Assembly (NCBI GenBank): GCA_964518725.1
Contig: CAZFKP010000042.1
Span: forward strand, 1-8,857
DNA from: JANRKF01 sp964518725
Lineage (GTDB): Bacteria; Pseudomonadota; Alphaproteobacteria; Rickettsiales; SXRF01
Reading direction: 5' to 3'
DNA length: 8,857 bases
Made by a program: the position numbers and the translations under genes. The notes under the pieces are model-generated. The model did no database searches. It was given only the letters and a program-made list of their open reading frames with translations, and was not told the origin of the DNA. This document shows, piece by piece, positions 7,394-8,857 of this stretch; position 1 is the first letter of the stretch, and each line of letters opens with the position of its first letter.

Positions 7394-7467
7394 GCGGGTG
7401 TAGTTCAATGGTAGAACGTCAGCCTTCCAAGCTGAACACGTGGGTTCGATTCCCATCACCCGCTCCA
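7394..7467 (+). tRNA. tRNA-Gly (anticodon TCC)
   Basis: A complete 74-base tRNA with encoded CCA. The acceptor stem GCGGGTG pairs with CACCCGC (7457-7463) over seven bases, followed by discriminator T and CCA. The D arm is GTTC/GAAC with loop AATGGTA. The anticodon stem TCAGC/GCTGA encloses the loop CTTCCAA with anticodon TCC, reading GGA and probably other glycine codons. The variable loop is four bases and the T arm is GTGGG/CCCAT with loop TTCGATT. It lies nine bases after the stop of one acyltransferase and 56 bases before the start of the other. Linkage of tRNA-Gly(TCC) to a tuf gene is known from E. coli tufB and from Rickettsia; no tRNA-Tyr or tRNA-Thr companion is visible here. Confidence 0.97.
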
Positions 7468-7523
7468 CCCTACGCCTTCGGCTTCGGGTGGCGCCGCCAT
7501 CCAGCATCACCGAAAGGCATGCC
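7468..7523 (+). other. Spacer between tRNA-Gly and acyltransferase copy 2
   Basis: These 56 bases are GC-rich, with short self-complementary stretches (GCCTTCGGC, GGCGCC) and no T-run, so they hold no convincing terminator. I see no -35/-10 pair. AAGG (7513-7517 region) forms the ribosome binding site of the following gene. This suggests that the acyltransferase is transcribed together with the tRNA. Confidence 0.4.
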
Positions 7524-8696
7524 GTGAAGACTTCGCACCCATCCCTGCCCTACCTCACCGGGTTCCGCGCCATCGCCGCCTATCTCGTATTGTTTGGACA
7601 TAGCGTAGGAACTGCATTCAATTACCGCGGTATTTCTTTCTTGCATGAATACACTGCCGTATTCACCTATCTTGGCATGACATTATTCTTCGTGCTGAGC
7701 GGATTTGTCATCACCTACAGTTATTACCATCACTTCAGGCACAACAGATGGTGGAAGGCGGCACGGTATTTTGCAGTCGCGCGGTTCGCCCGCCTCTACC
7801 CGCTGTATGTGTTGTTATTCATATTGGAAACTTACAGCCTACGTATCTTGTGGGCTGCACCACCGGCCGGATGGTTGAGCTACCTGACCATGACTCAATC
7901 GTGGTGGAATGTGCAATCCTATGTGCTGGCGCCCACCTGGTCGGTCAGTACGGAATGGTTTTTCTACTTCGCCTTCGCCATTGCCATGGTTTGCACCGCA
8001 TGGCGTGGAAAAGAAGCAACCTTCCAGCAGACCAAGAAAAGGGCATTATGGTTCTTTATCGGACTCCTTGCGTTTCTTGCCGGCATTTTCTGGCGGCAGG
8101 ATGATGTTGTTACTTCTGTCGCCCCATACCTACTTCACCGCTCACCCGCCAGCGTCCTGGAATGGGTTGGGTATTATTCCCCCTATATCCGTATTGGTGA
8201 ATTTATCCTCGGCGCTTTTGCCGCACGGCTTTATATGCTCTCCGACACTGCAGAAACTTCCCGTTTCAACGGCATCTTCTGCATCGCCTGTTGCCTGGCG
8301 ATTGGTGGTATCGGTTGGTATAATATGAGCCATTTCGGTTACGCAACTTTCTTGTTTTTTCTTAGCAAGAATTTTGGCTATGCGCCTTTTATCGCTTATT
8401 TGCTCTATGCGTGCGGACGTCACCCGAACATCTTCACCCGCATGCTTTCCGGTAAATGGCTGTTGGCAGCAGGCGAAATCAGCTATTCCATTTACCTGAT
8501 GCAATTCTGGGTATTTCATATGCTCCATGATTATTTACCGAGCGCAACTTGGACAGATCCTGGCTTTGCGGAATCCGCGCTATTATGCCTAAATGTTGTC
8601 ATCTATTTTGTGGCTACCACGCTAGTGGCAATGGTGACTTACCGGTTTGTCGAGGTGCCCGCACGCACGCTTATCCGCCGCCTCGGCCGAGCCTGA
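7524..8696 (+). CDS. Membrane acyltransferase, family 3 (OafA/YrhL type), copy 2
   Basis: A 390-residue polytopic protein of the same family as the gene at 6155-7384, aligning with it from end to end. It shares LTGFRAIAAYLVLFGH (11-26; Arg15, presumed catalytic His26), FFVLSGFVITYSY (55-67), ARFARLYPLY (86-95), TQSWWNVQ (124-131), RIGEFILGA (223-231) and YRFVEVP (373-379), with variable loops between. By eye about half the residues are identical. There is no SGNH domain. The start is GTG at 7524, with AAGG six bases upstream; the open frame continues back to 7440 but that part lies inside the tRNA. The nearby ATG at 7519 is out of frame. It probably depends on the tRNA promoter or read-through from the lptFG side. 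The acceptor is unknown; an envelope glycan or lipid is likely. Confidence 0.87.
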   Translation: MKTSHPSLPYLTGFRAIAAYLVLFGHSVGTAFNYRGISFLHEYTAVFTYLGMTLFFVLSGFVITYSYYHHFRHNRWWKAARYFAVARFARLYPLYVLLFILETYSLRILWAAPPAGWLSYLTMTQSWWNVQSYVLAPTWSVSTEWFFYFAFAIAMVCTAWRGKEATFQQTKKRALWFFIGLLAFLAGIFWRQDDVVTSVAPYLLHRSPASVLEWVGYYSPYIRIGEFILGAFAARLYMLSDTAETSRFNGIFCIACCLAIGGIGWYNMSHFGYATFLFFLSKNFGYAPFIAYLLYACGRHPNIFTRMLSGKWLLAAGEISYSIYLMQFWVFHMLHDYLPSATWTDPGFAESALLCLNVVIYFVATTLVAMVTYRFVEVPARTLIRRLGRA

Positions 8697-8705
8697 CTGC
8701 GCCAT

Positions 8706-8731
8706 ATGGGCACCGGCACACCGCCCCCCAT
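8706..8731 (+). terminator. Weak candidate terminator after acyltransferase copy 2
   Basis: An imperfect hairpin: ATGGG (8706-8710) pairs with CCCAT (8727-8731) and GGC (8715-8717) with GCC (8723-8725) across an asymmetric internal loop, followed by only three T residues. It sits 10 bases after the stop and just before the tuf promoter, the right place for a terminator, but it is not a strong one. Confidence 0.25.
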
Positions 8732-8742
8732 TTAAACGAGGA

Positions 8743-8770
8743 TTGACTTCGCTGAATTATCCGCTAAAAC
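8743..8770 (+). promoter_or_regulatory. Candidate tuf promoter
   Basis: TTGACT (8743-8748, five of six matches to consensus) and TAAAAC (8765-8770, four of six) are 16 bases apart. Transcription would start near 8777 and give a leader of about 26 bases carrying a strong ribosome binding site. A dedicated promoter suits the very high expression of EF-Tu. Confidence 0.55.
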
Positions 8771-8788
8771 CCGCCCATCATTTATTTT

Positions 8789-8794
8789 AAGGAG
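8789..8794 (+). promoter_or_regulatory. Ribosome binding site of tuf
   Basis: AAGGAG, eight bases before the ATG at 8803. It is the strongest Shine-Dalgarno in the window, in line with a highly translated gene. Confidence 0.75.
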
Positions 8795-8802
8795 AATCAA
8801 CC

Positions 8803-8857
8803 ATGACCAAGGAAAAATTTGAACGTAATAAGCCACACTGCAACATCGGGACGATTG
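8803..8857 (+). CDS. tuf: Elongation factor Tu, first 18 codons, cut by window edge
   Basis: EF-Tu delivers aminoacyl-tRNA to the ribosome using GTP. Only MTKEKFERNKPHCNIGTI is visible, but this is the near-invariant opening of bacterial EF-Tu, just before the P-loop GHVDHGKT, which would lie beyond the edge. A strong ribosome binding site and a good promoter precede it. It follows an acyltransferase and a tRNA-Gly gene rather than fusA, so this is probably the tRNA-linked tuf locus rather than the ribosomal-protein (str) operon copy. Confidence 0.93.
   Translation, partial: MTKEKFERNKPHCNIGTI

Noticed and set aside
7440..7523. N-terminal extension of acyltransferase copy 2 from a GTG at 7440
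   Set aside because: The first part lies inside the T arm and acceptor stem of the tRNA, and the extra residues are Arg-rich and absent from copy 1. The GTG at 7524 has a ribosome binding site.
7394..8802. A small integrated element bounded by a tRNA 3'-end repeat
   Set aside because: I looked for a second copy of the tRNA 3' end (TTCGATTCCCATCACCCGC) after acyltransferase copy 2 and before tuf and found none; there is no integrase or excisionase gene.

Overview
The window reads as a piece of an alphaproteobacterial chromosome of moderate GC content. The main clues are the first residues of EF-Tu (KEKFERNKPHCNIGTI), the alphaproteobacterial style of HolC, and the closeness of a tRNA-Gly(TCC) gene to tuf, a linkage I recall from Rickettsia and relatives. 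The strain cannot be named from this. Most of the content is housekeeping and cell-envelope genes packed tightly. There is no CRISPR array, insertion sequence, phage gene or integrase.

The left half (1-3914) is transcribed leftwards: pepA (leucyl aminopeptidase), holC (DNA polymerase III chi, overlapping pepA by one base), a cytoplasmic protein with a strongly modified GGDEF domain that appears to have its own promoter, and the start of prfC (release factor RF3), which runs off the left edge. pepA-holC facing lptFG is the same arrangement as in gammaproteobacteria such as E. coli, where valS follows holC. Here the GGDEF gene and prfC occupy that place.

The right half (3956-8857) is transcribed rightwards: lptF, lptG (ATGA overlap), a family-3 membrane acyltransferase beginning one base after the lptG stop, tRNA-Gly(TCC), a second acyltransferase clearly paralogous to the first, and the first 18 codons of tuf. 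LptF and LptG form the inner-membrane permease that extracts lipopolysaccharide for transport to the outer membrane. The coupled acyltransferase probably acylates a lipopolysaccharide or another surface glycan, so the first three genes look like one envelope operon. A promoter whose -10 box coincides with the acyltransferase stop codon appears to drive the tRNA. The second acyltransferase has no visible promoter of its own and probably depends on tRNA transcription or read-through. tuf has a good promoter and ribosome binding site of its own.

The most unusual points are the two acyltransferase paralogs flanking a single tRNA gene, with one of them lying between tRNA-Gly and tuf; the GGDEF protein with an AGDEF signature, substituted surrounding motifs and an inserted segment of about 50 residues; and promoter positions suggesting leaderless mRNAs for the GGDEF gene and perhaps lptF. 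Nothing here amounts to a clearly new multi-gene defence or mobile system.
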